From assembly GCA_034436375.1 (NCBI GenBank), contig DAOTVS010000211.1, positions 1-21,544 on the forward strand: 21,544 nucleotides of DNA, read 5' to 3'. Below are positions 7,730 to 15,850 of the stretch, one piece after another (the first letter of the stretch is position 1; every line of letters begins with the position of its first letter). Made by a program: the position numbers and the translations under genes. Origin of the DNA: DAOTVS01 sp034436375. Lineage in GTDB: Bacteria > Chloroflexota > Anaerolineae > SpSt-313. The notes below the pieces were generated by a model. That model saw nothing but the letters and a program-made list of their open reading frames with translations. It was not told where the DNA came from and searched no databases.

Positions 7730-7744
7730 GCAAGTTCTGTGCCA
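7730..7744 (-). promoter_or_regulatory. sigma-54-like -24/-12 promoter of the ligase operon
   Basis: On the minus strand the sequence reads TGGCAC, 5 nt, TTGC, followed by TT. The invariant GG and GC doublets have the required 10-nt spacing, and it matches the YTGGCAC-N5-TTGCW consensus well. It lies in the intergenic gap before the ligase, in the correct orientation, with a predicted start about 33 nt upstream of the ATG at 7686. No convincing sigma-A promoter competes in the gap. Confidence 0.5.
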
Positions 7745-7792
7745 GAGGATGAATTCCGGGTATCAACTCCACACGCGAGCTGTGCAACCGCG

Positions 7793-7811
7793 CCACAGAC
7801 CCAGCCTGTGG
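7793..7811. promoter_or_regulatory. small dyad upstream of the sigma-54-like element
   Basis: CCACAG (7793-7798) and CTGTGG (7806-7811) form a perfect 6-bp dyad with a 7-nt centre, about 50-65 bp upstream of the -24 box. It could be an activator binding site or a weak hairpin past hflX. Evidence is position and symmetry only. Confidence 0.25.
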
Positions 7812-7876
7812 GATTAGGCCGGGTTTGAGCGGAGCGGACCAGCCGGCAACCGGATGGAAGGACCTCGGTGTTGTTT

Positions 7877-9160
7877 TCAGGTGAGATACGGCTCGAACGA
7901 GGCAACGAGGTGACGGGGGATATAGCCTTTCACCCGCGTGCCGGCAACGTCATAGCCCTCTCCCTCGACGATGCCGTGCTTGTGAAAGAGCGCCACCAGG
8001 GCATTCTCGTGGAAGGGGATCTGTACGTCCATGTAGACCATGGCCTCGGTCAGGGCGCTCTCAAGCCGGCTCAGCAATTGTGCGATGCCCAACCCCTTGG
8101 CGGCCGAAACAGCCACGCCGTGGGGATAGCGCGCTGACGCCGCCACGGCCACATCAGGGTCGGGCAAGAGGTCCACCTTATTCAGCGCCACCAGCATGGG
8201 GCGTTCGCCGATCTGCAGATCGCGCAGCACCTGATCGACCGTCTGTGCCTGCTGCATTGCGTTGGGGTGAGTTACATCCACCACGTGCAACAGAAGATCG
8301 GCGTCCTCGATCTCTTCCAGGGTAGCTCGGAAAGCGGCTACCAGGGAAGTGGGCAGCTTCTGAATAAAGCCCACCGTATCGGTCAGCAAAACCTCGGTAC
8401 CGCCGGGCAAGGCAATGCGCCGCGTTGTGGGGTCCAGGGTCGCAAAGAGCTTGTCCTCGGCGAGCACGTGGGCGTTGGCGAGGGCATTCAACAAGGTGGA
8501 CTTGCCCGCATTGGTATAGCCAACTATGGCGACGATGGGTATCCCCTCTCGCTTGCGTTGGCCGCGGTAGATAGCCCGGTGCTCGCGCACCTTTTGCAGC
8601 TCTGCGCGCAGCTGAGTCATCCTTCTCCGGATCTCCCGGCGATCCACCTCCAGCTGGGTTTCGCCAGGGCCGCGCAGGCCTACCCCCCCGACGGTCTGTC
8701 GGGAAAGGTGCGTCCAGCGCCCAGTCAGGCGCGGCAGCCGGTACTCATATTGAGCCAACTCTACCTGCAGCGCCCCCTCGCGTGTGCGGGCGTGCTTGGC
8801 AAAGATGTCGAGGATGAGCGCCGTGCGATCCAGCACGTTCACATCTGCGATCCGATTCTCCAGGTTGCGGATTTGCCGGGGAGAGAGCTCATCGTCGAAG
8901 ATAATGACGTCGTAGGCCAGCTCGGCGTGGAGATCCTCGAGTTCTTCCACCTTGCCCTTGCCGACAAAGGTGGCCGAGTTGATCTCGTCGACTAACTGTG
9001 TGGTTTCGCCGACGACCTGCAAGCCCGCCGTCTTGGCCAGCGCAGCCAACTCGGCCAGTGAGTCGCCCATCCCCCAGCGATACTCCGCCCCCTTGACCTG
9101 GGCCGCGACCAGAAACGCTCGTTGGATTGGTTCCCTTGTCGGCATTGTGGTCTGTGCCAC
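7877..9160 (-). CDS. hflX: ribosome-associated GTPase HflX
   Basis: HflX binds the large ribosomal subunit and splits stalled ribosomes using GTP. The N-terminal domain (1 to about 195) carries the family signatures ATFVGKGKVEEL and GGVGLRGPGETQLE followed by a basic helical linker. The G domain follows with P-loop GYTNAGKST (214-222), DTVGFI (261-266) and NKVD (327-330). The C-terminal domain ends with VKGYIPRHLVASFEPYL. I chose the GTG at 9160 (427 residues) because AAGGAG lies 9 nt upstream; in-frame ATGs at 9193 and 9145 lack a well-placed ribosome binding site. It follows dapL by 46 nt on the same strand and is probably the last gene of the trmFO operon. Confidence 0.93.
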   Translation of the reverse strand: MAQTTMPTREPIQRAFLVAAQVKGAEYRWGMGDSLAELAALAKTAGLQVVGETTQLVDEINSATFVGKGKVEELEDLHAELAYDVIIFDDELSPRQIRNLENRIADVNVLDRTALILDIFAKHARTREGALQVELAQYEYRLPRLTGRWTHLSRQTVGGVGLRGPGETQLEVDRREIRRRMTQLRAELQKVREHRAIYRGQRKREGIPIVAIVGYTNAGKSTLLNALANAHVLAEDKLFATLDPTTRRIALPGGTEVLLTDTVGFIQKLPTSLVAAFRATLEEIEDADLLLHVVDVTHPNAMQQAQTVDQVLRDLQIGERPMLVALNKVDLLPDPDVAVAASARYPHGVAVSAAKGLGIAQLLSRLESALTEAMVYMDVQIPFHENALVALFHKHGIVEGEGYDVAGTRVKGYIPRHLVASFEPYLT

Positions 9161-9206
9161 TCCAATCGTCTCCTTCCGAGTGACGTATAGCATTGGGAGA
9201 GTGGAC

Positions 9207-10361
9207 CTACAGGCGTCGCAAGCGCTCGCTTGCTTCCTGCAGGCGCTCCGCGGGCGTGCTCAGTGAGATACGAACATACCCTTCGCCATGGGCCCCAAAG
9301 GCCGTGCCGGGCGTGAACCATACCCCCGTCCGTTCGACGACACGTTTGGCGAACCCGGCGCTTGTCTCTCCGGCGGGCACCTGCGCCCACACATAAAGTG
9401 TCGCCTTGGGCGTGGCCGCGTGCATGCCGATCGTGGGCAGGAAAGCGAGCACCGCGTCCCGGCGTGCCTGGTAGATGGCATTGCGCTCCTGCAGCCACGA
9501 TTGGTCGGCGCACAGCGCCGCTGCCGCCGCTTCCTGGATAGGGGCAAAGATGCCTGAGTCGACGTTCGTCTTCACCCGCGCCAGGGCCTCGACGGCCTGG
9601 GCGCTGCCCACAGCCATGCCCACGCGCCAGCCAGCCATGTTATAGGTCTTGGAAAGCGAGTTGAACTCCAGGACCACGTCCTTCGCCCCCGGGATCTGCA
9701 AAGGGCTCGGGGCCACATAGCCATCAAAGGTCACATCGCAATACGGGTTGTCGTAGCATAGCAGCAAATTGTGTTCCTTGGCGAACTCAATCGCTGTGGC
9801 CAGGAATCCGAGGTCCGCCGTAGCTCCCGTCGGATTGTTGGGATAGTTCAGCCACAGCAGTTTGGCACGCCGCAGCACATCTCCCGGGATTGCGCTCAGA
9901 TCGGGCAAAAAGTCCCGTTCGGCCCGCAGGGGCACCGGCACCACATCGCCCCCCGCCATCCTGACGCTCATGGTATAGGTCGGGTAGCCGGGATCGGGTA
10001 TCAGCGCCACATCGCCGGCATCGATAAAGGCCAGCGCCGTGTTGAAGATGCCCTCCTTCGAGCCGATCAGGATCACGATCTCCCGTTGCGGATCCAGCTC
10101 TACCCCAAACCGGTTCCGGTAGTAAGTCGCTGTCGCCTGCCGCAGCGAGGGTAAGCCATAGTAGCCAGCGTAGCTGTGCTTGGTCGCATCCTGCGCGGCC
10201 CGGTGCAGGGTATCGACGATCCAGGCTGGTGGGGGCAGGTCAGGGCTCCCGATACCCAGGTTGATCACGTCCACGCCCTTGGCTCTCAAATCGGCCAGAA
10301 GGCGATCGACCTCGGCAAAGACATAGGAAGGCAGATTGTTGAGTCTTGCGGCGACTTGCAT
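9207..10361 (-). CDS. dapL: LL-diaminopimelate aminotransferase
   Basis: A PLP-dependent class I/II (fold type I) aminotransferase of 384 residues. DapL converts tetrahydrodipicolinate and glutamate directly to LL-diaminopimelate, bypassing the succinylase and acetylase routes of lysine and peptidoglycan synthesis. Visible: NLGIGSPDLPPP (34-45), KHSYAGYYGLPSLR (61-74), SKEGIF (101-106), WLNYPNNPTGA (170-180), YDNPY (203-207) and NSLSKTYNMAGWRVG (234-248) with the PLP lysine Lys238. The ATG at 10361 has AAGGAG 6 nt upstream; that site lies within the end of the decayed peptidase frame, so the two were once translationally coupled. The N-terminus and SPDLPPP match DapL-type enzymes, but related aspartate or alanine aminotransferases cannot be fully excluded by motif reading. 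Confidence 0.82.
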   Translation of the reverse strand: MQVAARLNNLPSYVFAEVDRLLADLRAKGVDVINLGIGSPDLPPPAWIVDTLHRAAQDATKHSYAGYYGLPSLRQATATYYRNRFGVELDPQREIVILIGSKEGIFNTALAFIDAGDVALIPDPGYPTYTMSVRMAGGDVVPVPLRAERDFLPDLSAIPGDVLRRAKLLWLNYPNNPTGATADLGFLATAIEFAKEHNLLLCYDNPYCDVTFDGYVAPSPLQIPGAKDVVLEFNSLSKTYNMAGWRVGMAVGSAQAVEALARVKTNVDSGIFAPIQEAAAAALCADQSWLQERNAIYQARRDAVLAFLPTIGMHAATPKATLYVWAQVPAGETSAGFAKRVVERTGVWFTPGTAFGAHGEGYVRISLSTPAERLQEASERLRRL

Positions 10362-10362
10362 G

Positions 10363-10706
10363 CTACTCTCCTTGAGAAGGCATTTCCAGGTAGCGTTCCA
10401 GCACCCGCCCTACTCGTTTCAGGCTGGCCGCGCTGACCTTGTCGGTTGTGTCCTGAGTCGTGTGCCAGTGCGGTACGAAAAAGGCTGTTCCTCCACGGCC
10501 CACCCGGCGCGGCGAAGCTCGCTGCTCAGGTACGCTATCTCCTGCCGGCTGGCGGATGACCCCGGCAGGCGCGGGCCCAAGCGCATCTGGACGGTCACAT
10601 CCTGCAGCGCCCTCTCGCCATCGAACCTGGCTCCCTGCGCGCAGGCCGTGCATAGGCAAAGCAGCGCGGCTGCGGCCAGGATCGGGACGAGAGGTTCTTT
10701 TCGCAT
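10363..10706 (-). pseudogene. remnant of secreted M28-type peptidase, core deleted and frameshifted
   Basis: From the ATG at 10706 the frame encodes a signal peptide (MRKEPL, a hydrophobic run, then CTAC, a possible lipobox) and then FDGERALQDVTVQMRLGPRL, PGS and LRRAGWAVEEQPF, the usual N-terminus of M28 / glutaminyl cyclase-like peptidases. That frame then loses sense and stops at 10419. In another frame, from about 10467, the family's C-terminal end appears: WHTTQDTTDKVSAASL (HT holds the last zinc ligand), then RVGRVLERYLEM, ending at 10363. The joint lies near 10468-10485. The middle of roughly 200 residues, with the main zinc ligands, is absent. The gene sits 3 nt after the isomerase and 1 nt before dapL, so an in-place internal deletion fits best. 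An assembly error is the alternative. Confidence 0.85.
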
Positions 10707-10709
10707 AGC

Positions 10710-11639
10710 CTAAGCCCTACTTATTGGAAACCCATCCGCCGGCTGGGCGGCCTGAGTGACTTGACTATGCGAAGCCGGCAGCCCGAGAAGCTCACGACAC
10801 CGCTGGGCCGTCTCCCGTAGTGGGGCAACCAGCGCTTCTCTCGCCCAGTTGCCCTCGGCTATTGCCCAAGGGTTGAGCTCCACGGCCACAGTGCCGCCAA
10901 AGCCATCTCGCTGCAACGCGGTCAGTAGGCTCGCCAGGTCCAGCCGCCCCTTGAACGGCAGCCGGTGCTCGCGCCCATCATAGTCGGATAGATGCACGTG
11001 GGCGATCTTACCTTTCAGTTCTTGATAGGCCAGCAGAGGCAGCCGGCCCCACGTGCCCCAGTGTGTGGTATCCAGCACCAGGTACGGCCAGCGCGCCAGC
11101 TCTGCCGGGCGGTTGTAGCGATACTTGCCTGCCTGAAAGCCCCACAATCGGCCGGCAGGCATGTTCTCTATCGCTATGCGAACGGCCGTCCCCTGCTGCA
11201 CCAATGGCAGCTCCTTTTCCAGCCAACGCGCATAGCGCGCCTCGCTCCCCCGCCCCAGGGGCACGTCCAGGTAGATATCGCGCCGCAGAAAGCTGGCCTC
11301 CACGTGCAGCGAATGCCATCGCCCCGGGGTATGGGCAACGACGGTCTCGGCCCCCAGATCCTCGGCCAGGGCAACGGCCCGCACGATCCGCTCTTCCTGA
11401 GCATCCGGCCAGCCGTTGATCCGCCGCAAAAAGGGTGTGTGCACGCTCAAAATCGCCATACCCGTGCGCGCACTCAGCCCGCGCAGATACGGCACATCGT
11501 ACGAGTCCTGTCGCCCATCCACTAACAATTCCACGCCATCGTACCCTGCTTCAGCCGCGATCGCAAAGGCACGATCCAACCCCATGTTATAGAATGAGCC
11601 GGTTGACAAGGTCAACCGTGCTCCGCCCATCAACCCCAT
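10710..11639 (-). CDS. sugar phosphate isomerase/epimerase-like TIM barrel protein
   Basis: A 309-residue cytoplasmic protein of the xylose isomerase-like / AP endonuclease 2 TIM-barrel superfamily. Segments with the usual metal-binding residues are visible in order: STGSFYN, GYDGVELLVDG, LSVHTPF, VVAHTPGRW, IENMP, LVLDTTHWG, HVHLSDYDGREH and VAVELNPWA near the C-terminus. The exact reaction cannot be told; members include sugar isomerases, epimerases and endonuclease IV-like enzymes. The ATG at 11639 overlaps the trmFO stop by one base (TGATG). A GGAAGGG lies 13 nt upstream, rather far, so the ATG at 11630 is possible. It is co-transcribed with trmFO and the peptidase remnant. Confidence 0.75.
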   Translation of the reverse strand: MGLMGGARLTLSTGSFYNMGLDRAFAIAAEAGYDGVELLVDGRQDSYDVPYLRGLSARTGMAILSVHTPFLRRINGWPDAQEERIVRAVALAEDLGAETVVAHTPGRWHSLHVEASFLRRDIYLDVPLGRGSEARYARWLEKELPLVQQGTAVRIAIENMPAGRLWGFQAGKYRYNRPAELARWPYLVLDTTHWGTWGRLPLLAYQELKGKIAHVHLSDYDGREHRLPFKGRLDLASLLTALQRDGFGGTVAVELNPWAIAEGNWAREALVAPLRETAQRCRELLGLPASHSQVTQAAQPADGFPISRA

Positions 11640-12958
11640 CAACTTGTGCTACCCTTCCAAAAAGCTTGCAGAGCCGCCTGTGCACGCCGGGCGAGCGCCT
11701 CATGCCGCTCGCGCTTGCGCCGGCTGCGCAACTCTATCTCAGGTAACAGGCCAAAATTCGCTTTCATCGGTTGGAACAGGCTGGCTTCACTATGCGAAAC
11801 ATAATGGCACAGCGCTCCCACCATGGTCGTCAGCGGGAAGATGAGGGGCGCCTCTCCTCGGCTCACGCGGGCTGCGTTCAGCCCAGCCACCAGCCCGCTC
11901 ATGGTCGACCCCACATATCCTTCCGTGCCGATCATCTGCCCCGCAAAGAAAAGGTCCCCCCGCCCCCTGAACTGCAGGGTCGGCTCCAGGAGAGCCGGTG
12001 ATGCCAGGAACGTGTTGCGGTGCATCTGCCCAAAGCGCACAAACTCGGCGCCCTCCAGCCCCGGGATGAGCGAAAAGACCCGCTTTTGCTCGCTCCAGCG
12101 CAGGTTCGTCTGAAACCCCACCATGTTATAGAGGGTTCCGGCGAGGTTATCCTGCCGCAGTTGCACCACGGCATAGGGGCACCGACCGGTGCGAGGGTCT
12201 ATCAGCCCAACCGGCCGCAGTGGCCCGTAGGCGAGCGCCAGCTCGCCGCGCCGCGCAATAACCTCCACCGGCAGGCAGGCATCGAAGAAGCGCTTATCAC
12301 CCGCCTCGAAATCGCGGAGGGGGATCGTCTCCGCAGCCAATAGCTCGGCCACAAAGCGGCGGTATTCCGCTTCATCGAGGGGACAGTTTATATAGTCGCT
12401 GTCGCCGCGTCCGTAACGCCCGGCCCGGAAGGTGCGCGCCAGATTGATGGACTCGAGCGCCACGATGGGCGCCATGGCATCGAAAAAGTGCAGGTACTCG
12501 GCACCCGTCAGCCTGCGGATCGCCGCCGCCAGAGCATCCGACGTCAGCGGCCCGGTCGCCACCACCACCGGTCCGGAGGCAGGGATATCGCTGACCTCTT
12601 CGCGGATGATCTCGATGGCCGGGTTATCCTGCAGGCGCCTGGTGACCTCCTGCGAGAAAAGGTCACGATCCACGGCCAGTGCATCGCCAGCCGGCACTGC
12701 CACCGTATCAGCGCAGGCCATGATCAACGAGCCGAGCAGGCGCAACTCGGCCTTGAGCAGCCCAAGGGGCCGGTCCACCTGTTGGGAGCCCAAGGAATTG
12801 CTGCAGACCAACTCGGCCAGGTTGCCCGTGCGATGAGCAGGCGTCTGCACCTGAGGCCGCATCTCATACAGCCGGACGCGGCAGCCCCGCTGCGCCGCCT
12901 GCCAGGCCGCTTCCGAGCCCGCCAGGCCGCCCCCAATCACAGTCACACAGTCGGACAT
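11639..12958 (-). CDS. trmFO: folate-dependent tRNA (uracil-54-C5)-methyltransferase TrmFO
   Basis: TrmFO makes ribothymidine at position 54 of the tRNA T-loop, using methylene-tetrahydrofolate and reduced FAD. The 439 residues match the family. Visible: FAD-binding VTVIGGGLAGSEAAW near the N-terminus; the hallmark MRPQVQTPAHRT followed by LAELVCSNSLG with Cys52; DACLPVEVIARRG with the second conserved Cys at 228; and FFAGQMIGTEGYVGSTMSGL in the C-terminal flavin-binding part. The ATG at 12958 is chosen because GAGG lies 9 nt upstream and TrmFO proteins begin shortly before the FAD motif; an in-frame ATG at 12973 is less well placed. It has its own promoter and heads the operon running through hflX. 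Confidence 0.95.
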   Translation of the reverse strand: MSDCVTVIGGGLAGSEAAWQAAQRGCRVRLYEMRPQVQTPAHRTGNLAELVCSNSLGSQQVDRPLGLLKAELRLLGSLIMACADTVAVPAGDALAVDRDLFSQEVTRRLQDNPAIEIIREEVSDIPASGPVVVATGPLTSDALAAAIRRLTGAEYLHFFDAMAPIVALESINLARTFRAGRYGRGDSDYINCPLDEAEYRRFVAELLAAETIPLRDFEAGDKRFFDACLPVEVIARRGELALAYGPLRPVGLIDPRTGRCPYAVVQLRQDNLAGTLYNMVGFQTNLRWSEQKRVFSLIPGLEGAEFVRFGQMHRNTFLASPALLEPTLQFRGRGDLFFAGQMIGTEGYVGSTMSGLVAGLNAARVSRGEAPLIFPLTTMVGALCHYVSHSEASLFQPMKANFGLLPEIELRSRRKRERHEALARRAQAALQAFWKGSTS

Positions 12959-12964
12959 GAAAAA

Positions 12965-13015
12965 CAACCTCATCACTGTTGTTAACCAATAAAGATCATA
13001 ACATAGATGAGGTTG
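12965..13015 (-). promoter_or_regulatory. inverted repeat spanning trmFO leader and ribosome binding site
   Basis: CAACCTCATC (12965-12974) and GATGAGGTTG (13006-13015) are perfect 10-bp complements separated by 31 nt. On the minus strand the downstream arm contains the trmFO ribosome binding site and is followed by TTTTTC. The upstream arm lies within the trmFO promoter spacer, so only transcripts reading in from mutS would contain both arms. Confidence 0.55.
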
Positions 13016-13023
13016 GGGGTCAA
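12995..13023 (-). promoter_or_regulatory. sigma-A promoter of trmFO
   Basis: On the minus strand, -35 TTGACC (13023-13018) and -10 TATGAT (13000-12995) each match consensus at 5 of 6 bases with a 17-nt spacer. Predicted start is near 12988, about 30 nt before the trmFO ATG. Confidence 0.8.
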
Positions 13024-13045
13024 GAAATTCGGCTATCGATTTGTC

Positions 13046-15664
13046 TCAGTCGCTGGCGCGCTTTTTGAGCTCATACAGCTTGCTCAGCGCCTCCAGGGGC
13101 GACATCTCATCAATGCGCAAGCTCCTAAGTTCCTCCAGCACCGGGTTCGGCGCCGCCGCGAAAAGGGGCAGTTGCTCCGATGGCACTTTGCGGCCGCGCG
13201 CGGCAGGCATGGCCTTGCCATCGCTCGCTTCCTGCCGGCGCTCGAGCTCCGCCAGCAATTCCCGCGCACGCCGGATGACCGGGCGTGGAATGCCGGCAAT
13301 CTGCGCCACGTGGATCCCATAGGAGCGATCGGCCCCGCCGGGCACGATCTTGTGCAGAAAAACAACCTTGTCACCATCCTCGACGACGGCGACGTTATAG
13401 TTGCGCACGTGCGGCAGGTACTGCTCCAACGTCACCAACTCGTGAAAGTGGGTGGCGAACAAGGTCTTTGCGCCCAGCCGCGGGCTGTTGTGCAGATACT
13501 CCACTACAGCCTGCGCGATGGCCAGCCCATCATAGGTGCTCGTGCCCCGGCCGACCTCGTCGAGGATGAGCAGGCTGCGCCTGGTGCTCTGCGACAGGAT
13601 GAGCGCCGTCTCGAGCATCTCCACCATGAATGTGCTCTGACCGGCCGTGATCTCATCCTGCGCCCCCACGCGGGTGAAAATGCGGTCGACCACCCCGATA
13701 TGCGCCCGGGTCGCCGGCACGAACGAGCCGATCTGCGCCAGCAGCGTGATCAGCGCCACCTGTCGCAGAAAGGTGGATTTGCCGCTCATGTTGGGGCCGG
13801 TGATGATGAGCACCTGTTCCTCAGGCGAAAGGCGCACATCGTTGGGCACAAAGCTCATGCTGTCAAGGTTGCGCTCCACCACCGGGTGCCGGCCGCCTTC
13901 GATCTCCAGCGTAGGCCCATCATCAATCTCTGGCTGGCAATAGCCATAGCGCCGCGCCACCTCGGCCAGGGCCACAAACGCATCGATATGCGCCAAGCGC
14001 TGGGCCGTCTGCAGGAGCCGTCGCGCCGATGATGCGATCTCTTCCAGCAACTCGCGGTAGAGCTGCATCTCCAGCTCGCCCAGCCGTTCCTCGGCGTGTA
14101 AAATTAGCGCTTCTTGCTCCTTGAGCTCCGGCGTGATAAAGCGCTCGCCATTGACCAGGGTCTGTTTGCGGATATATGTTTCCGGCACGGCGTCAAGGTT
14201 AGCCCGCGTCACTTCGATATAATAGCCAAAGACCTTGTTGTAGCCGACCTTGAGTGACTTGATGCCCGTCCGCTCGCGCTCCGCGCTCTCCAGGTCAGCC
14301 ACCCACTGCTTGGCGTCACGGCTGGCCAGCCGGATCTCATCCAACTCCAGCGAATATCCCGGTGCGATGATCCCACCGGAACGCGTCGCAGCAGGGGCAT
14401 CCTCGGCTATCGCCCGCCCGATGAGGGCAGCTACCTCGGGGCACGCATCCAGCTCTTCCGCCAGGGCCTGCACCGCGGGCAGATCAGCGCCCACCCGCTC
14501 CAGTTCGGCCAGTATGTCGGGCACGATGGCCAACGATGCCTTGAGCGCCAGCAGATCACGGGGGGTAGCAACCCGCTGGATTACACGGTTGGCCAATCGC
14601 TCCAGGTCCCCAGCCTGGCGCAACGCCTTCTGGATGGCCGCGCAGGAGGCAGGCTGGGTGTAAAAGGCCGCTACCGTCCGTTGCCGGGCCAGGATCTCCT
14701 CCACCCGCAGGAGCGGCTGCTGTACCCAGCGTCGCAACAGGCGCGCCCCCATGGGCGTGACCGTCATGTCCAGTACCCCCAAAAGTGAGCCCTTAACCGT
14801 GCGGGTGCGGAGGCCTTCCGTCAACTCCAGGTTCCGGCGCGTAGCAGGGTCCAGGGTCATGAAGCTGTTGGTCGTATAGTGGGTGAGGGTACTCAACTGA
14901 GAGAGGGCAGATGCTTGGGTTTGCTGCAGATACTGGATAATGGCGCCGGCCGCGCGCATCGCCAGAGGCTCATCCTCACAGCCATAGGCAGCCAATGAGG
15001 CCACACCAAAGTGCGCCAGCAGGGCCTGGCGGGCCGTCGCGTCCTCCCAGCGCCACGAGTCGAGCGTGCTGATACGTTGGGCCAGGCTATCGTTGCGCGC
15101 CTGGGCCCAGCTGCGGACCTGCTCCTCCTGCCCGGGCGGCACCAGCAGTTCAGCCGGCTGCAAGCGGAACAGCTCCTCCCATGGGCCGGTCGCCCCCCCC
15201 TCCTGAGCCTCCAGCTCCGTCGCTGAGAACTCGCCGGTGGTGATATCCGCATAAGCCAGGCCGGCCCGTGTGCCGTCAATGATCAGCGCCACCAGGTAGT
15301 TGTTCCGCCGCGCATCCAAGAGCGCTGGCTCGATCACGGTGCCGGGCGTCACCACTCGCACCACCTCGCGCTCCACCAGCTTGGAGCCAGAGGGCTCCGA
15401 GACCTGCTCGACAATGGCCACCTTGTGGCCGGCGGCGATCAGCCGGGCAATATAGCCATCGACAGCGTGATAGGGCACCCCGGCCAACGGCACGCGCTCA
15501 TCGTTACCGACCGGTCGCGAGGTCAGCACAATATCGCAGATCGACGAAACAACCTGCGCATCCTCATCAAAGGTCTCGTAGAAATCGCCCAGACGAAAGA
15601 AGAGGATCGTGTTGGGGTAATCGCGCTTGATGCGCAGGTATTGGCTGCGCATGGGCGTTGTCAT
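13046..15664 (-). CDS. mutS: DNA mismatch repair protein MutS
   Basis: MutS recognises mispaired bases and recruits the repair machinery. The 872 residues are full length. The mismatch-binding Phe-X-Glu motif is at 28-30 in LGDFYETF. The connector, lever and clamp domains follow (GYYIEVTRANLDAVPETYIR is typical of the clamp region). The ABC-type ATPase has Walker A ITGPNMSGKST near residue 625 and Walker B LLILDEVGRGTSTYDG near 700, then TLFATHFHEL. The frame extends to 15748, but the ATG at 15664 with GGGAGGTG about 5 nt upstream is preferred. It is transcribed from its own promoter with a leader of about 110 nt, divergent from the ROK kinase operon. No mutL is visible in the window. Confidence 0.96.
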   Translation of the reverse strand: MTTPMRSQYLRIKRDYPNTILFFRLGDFYETFDEDAQVVSSICDIVLTSRPVGNDERVPLAGVPYHAVDGYIARLIAAGHKVAIVEQVSEPSGSKLVEREVVRVVTPGTVIEPALLDARRNNYLVALIIDGTRAGLAYADITTGEFSATELEAQEGGATGPWEELFRLQPAELLVPPGQEEQVRSWAQARNDSLAQRISTLDSWRWEDATARQALLAHFGVASLAAYGCEDEPLAMRAAGAIIQYLQQTQASALSQLSTLTHYTTNSFMTLDPATRRNLELTEGLRTRTVKGSLLGVLDMTVTPMGARLLRRWVQQPLLRVEEILARQRTVAAFYTQPASCAAIQKALRQAGDLERLANRVIQRVATPRDLLALKASLAIVPDILAELERVGADLPAVQALAEELDACPEVAALIGRAIAEDAPAATRSGGIIAPGYSLELDEIRLASRDAKQWVADLESAERERTGIKSLKVGYNKVFGYYIEVTRANLDAVPETYIRKQTLVNGERFITPELKEQEALILHAEERLGELEMQLYRELLEEIASSARRLLQTAQRLAHIDAFVALAEVARRYGYCQPEIDDGPTLEIEGGRHPVVERNLDSMSFVPNDVRLSPEEQVLIITGPNMSGKSTFLRQVALITLLAQIGSFVPATRAHIGVVDRIFTRVGAQDEITAGQSTFMVEMLETALILSQSTRRSLLILDEVGRGTSTYDGLAIAQAVVEYLHNSPRLGAKTLFATHFHELVTLEQYLPHVRNYNVAVVEDGDKVVFLHKIVPGGADRSYGIHVAQIAGIPRPVIRRARELLAELERRQEASDGKAMPAARGRKVPSEQLPLFAAAPNPVLEELRSLRIDEMSPLEALSKLYELKKRASD

Positions 15665-15782
15665 AGGTACACCTCCCTGGTCGTGGGCTCCCACACGGAC
15701 TGTAATGGCCTGTAGTTTGGCCTCATGTGGGCCCCCTGCCCCCGCCAAAGCCCGCGTGAGCGCCCCTGGCCAAGCGGCCCGT

Positions 15783-15811
15783 ATTGTAGGGGAATGCCAC
15801 GTTCATGTCAA
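15783..15811 (-). promoter_or_regulatory. sigma-A promoter of mutS
   Basis: On the minus strand, a perfect -35 TTGACA (15811-15806) and -10 TACAAT (15788-15783, 5 of 6) are separated by 17 nt. Predicted start is near 15776, giving a GC-rich leader of about 110 nt. Confidence 0.85.
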
Positions 15812-15850
15812 CAGTCTGTGCTCCCCACCCCAAGATTCTGCCTCTTCGCC

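Noticed and set aside
7687..7905. 73-residue N-terminal extension of the acyl ligase
   Set aside because: It has low-complexity, non-domain sequence, overlaps the end of hflX, and includes the sigma-54-like element; the ATG at 7686 matches the family start.
15665..15748. 28-residue N-terminal extension of MutS
   Set aside because: It has no ribosome binding site; the ATG at 15664 has a strong one and fits the usual MutS N-terminus.
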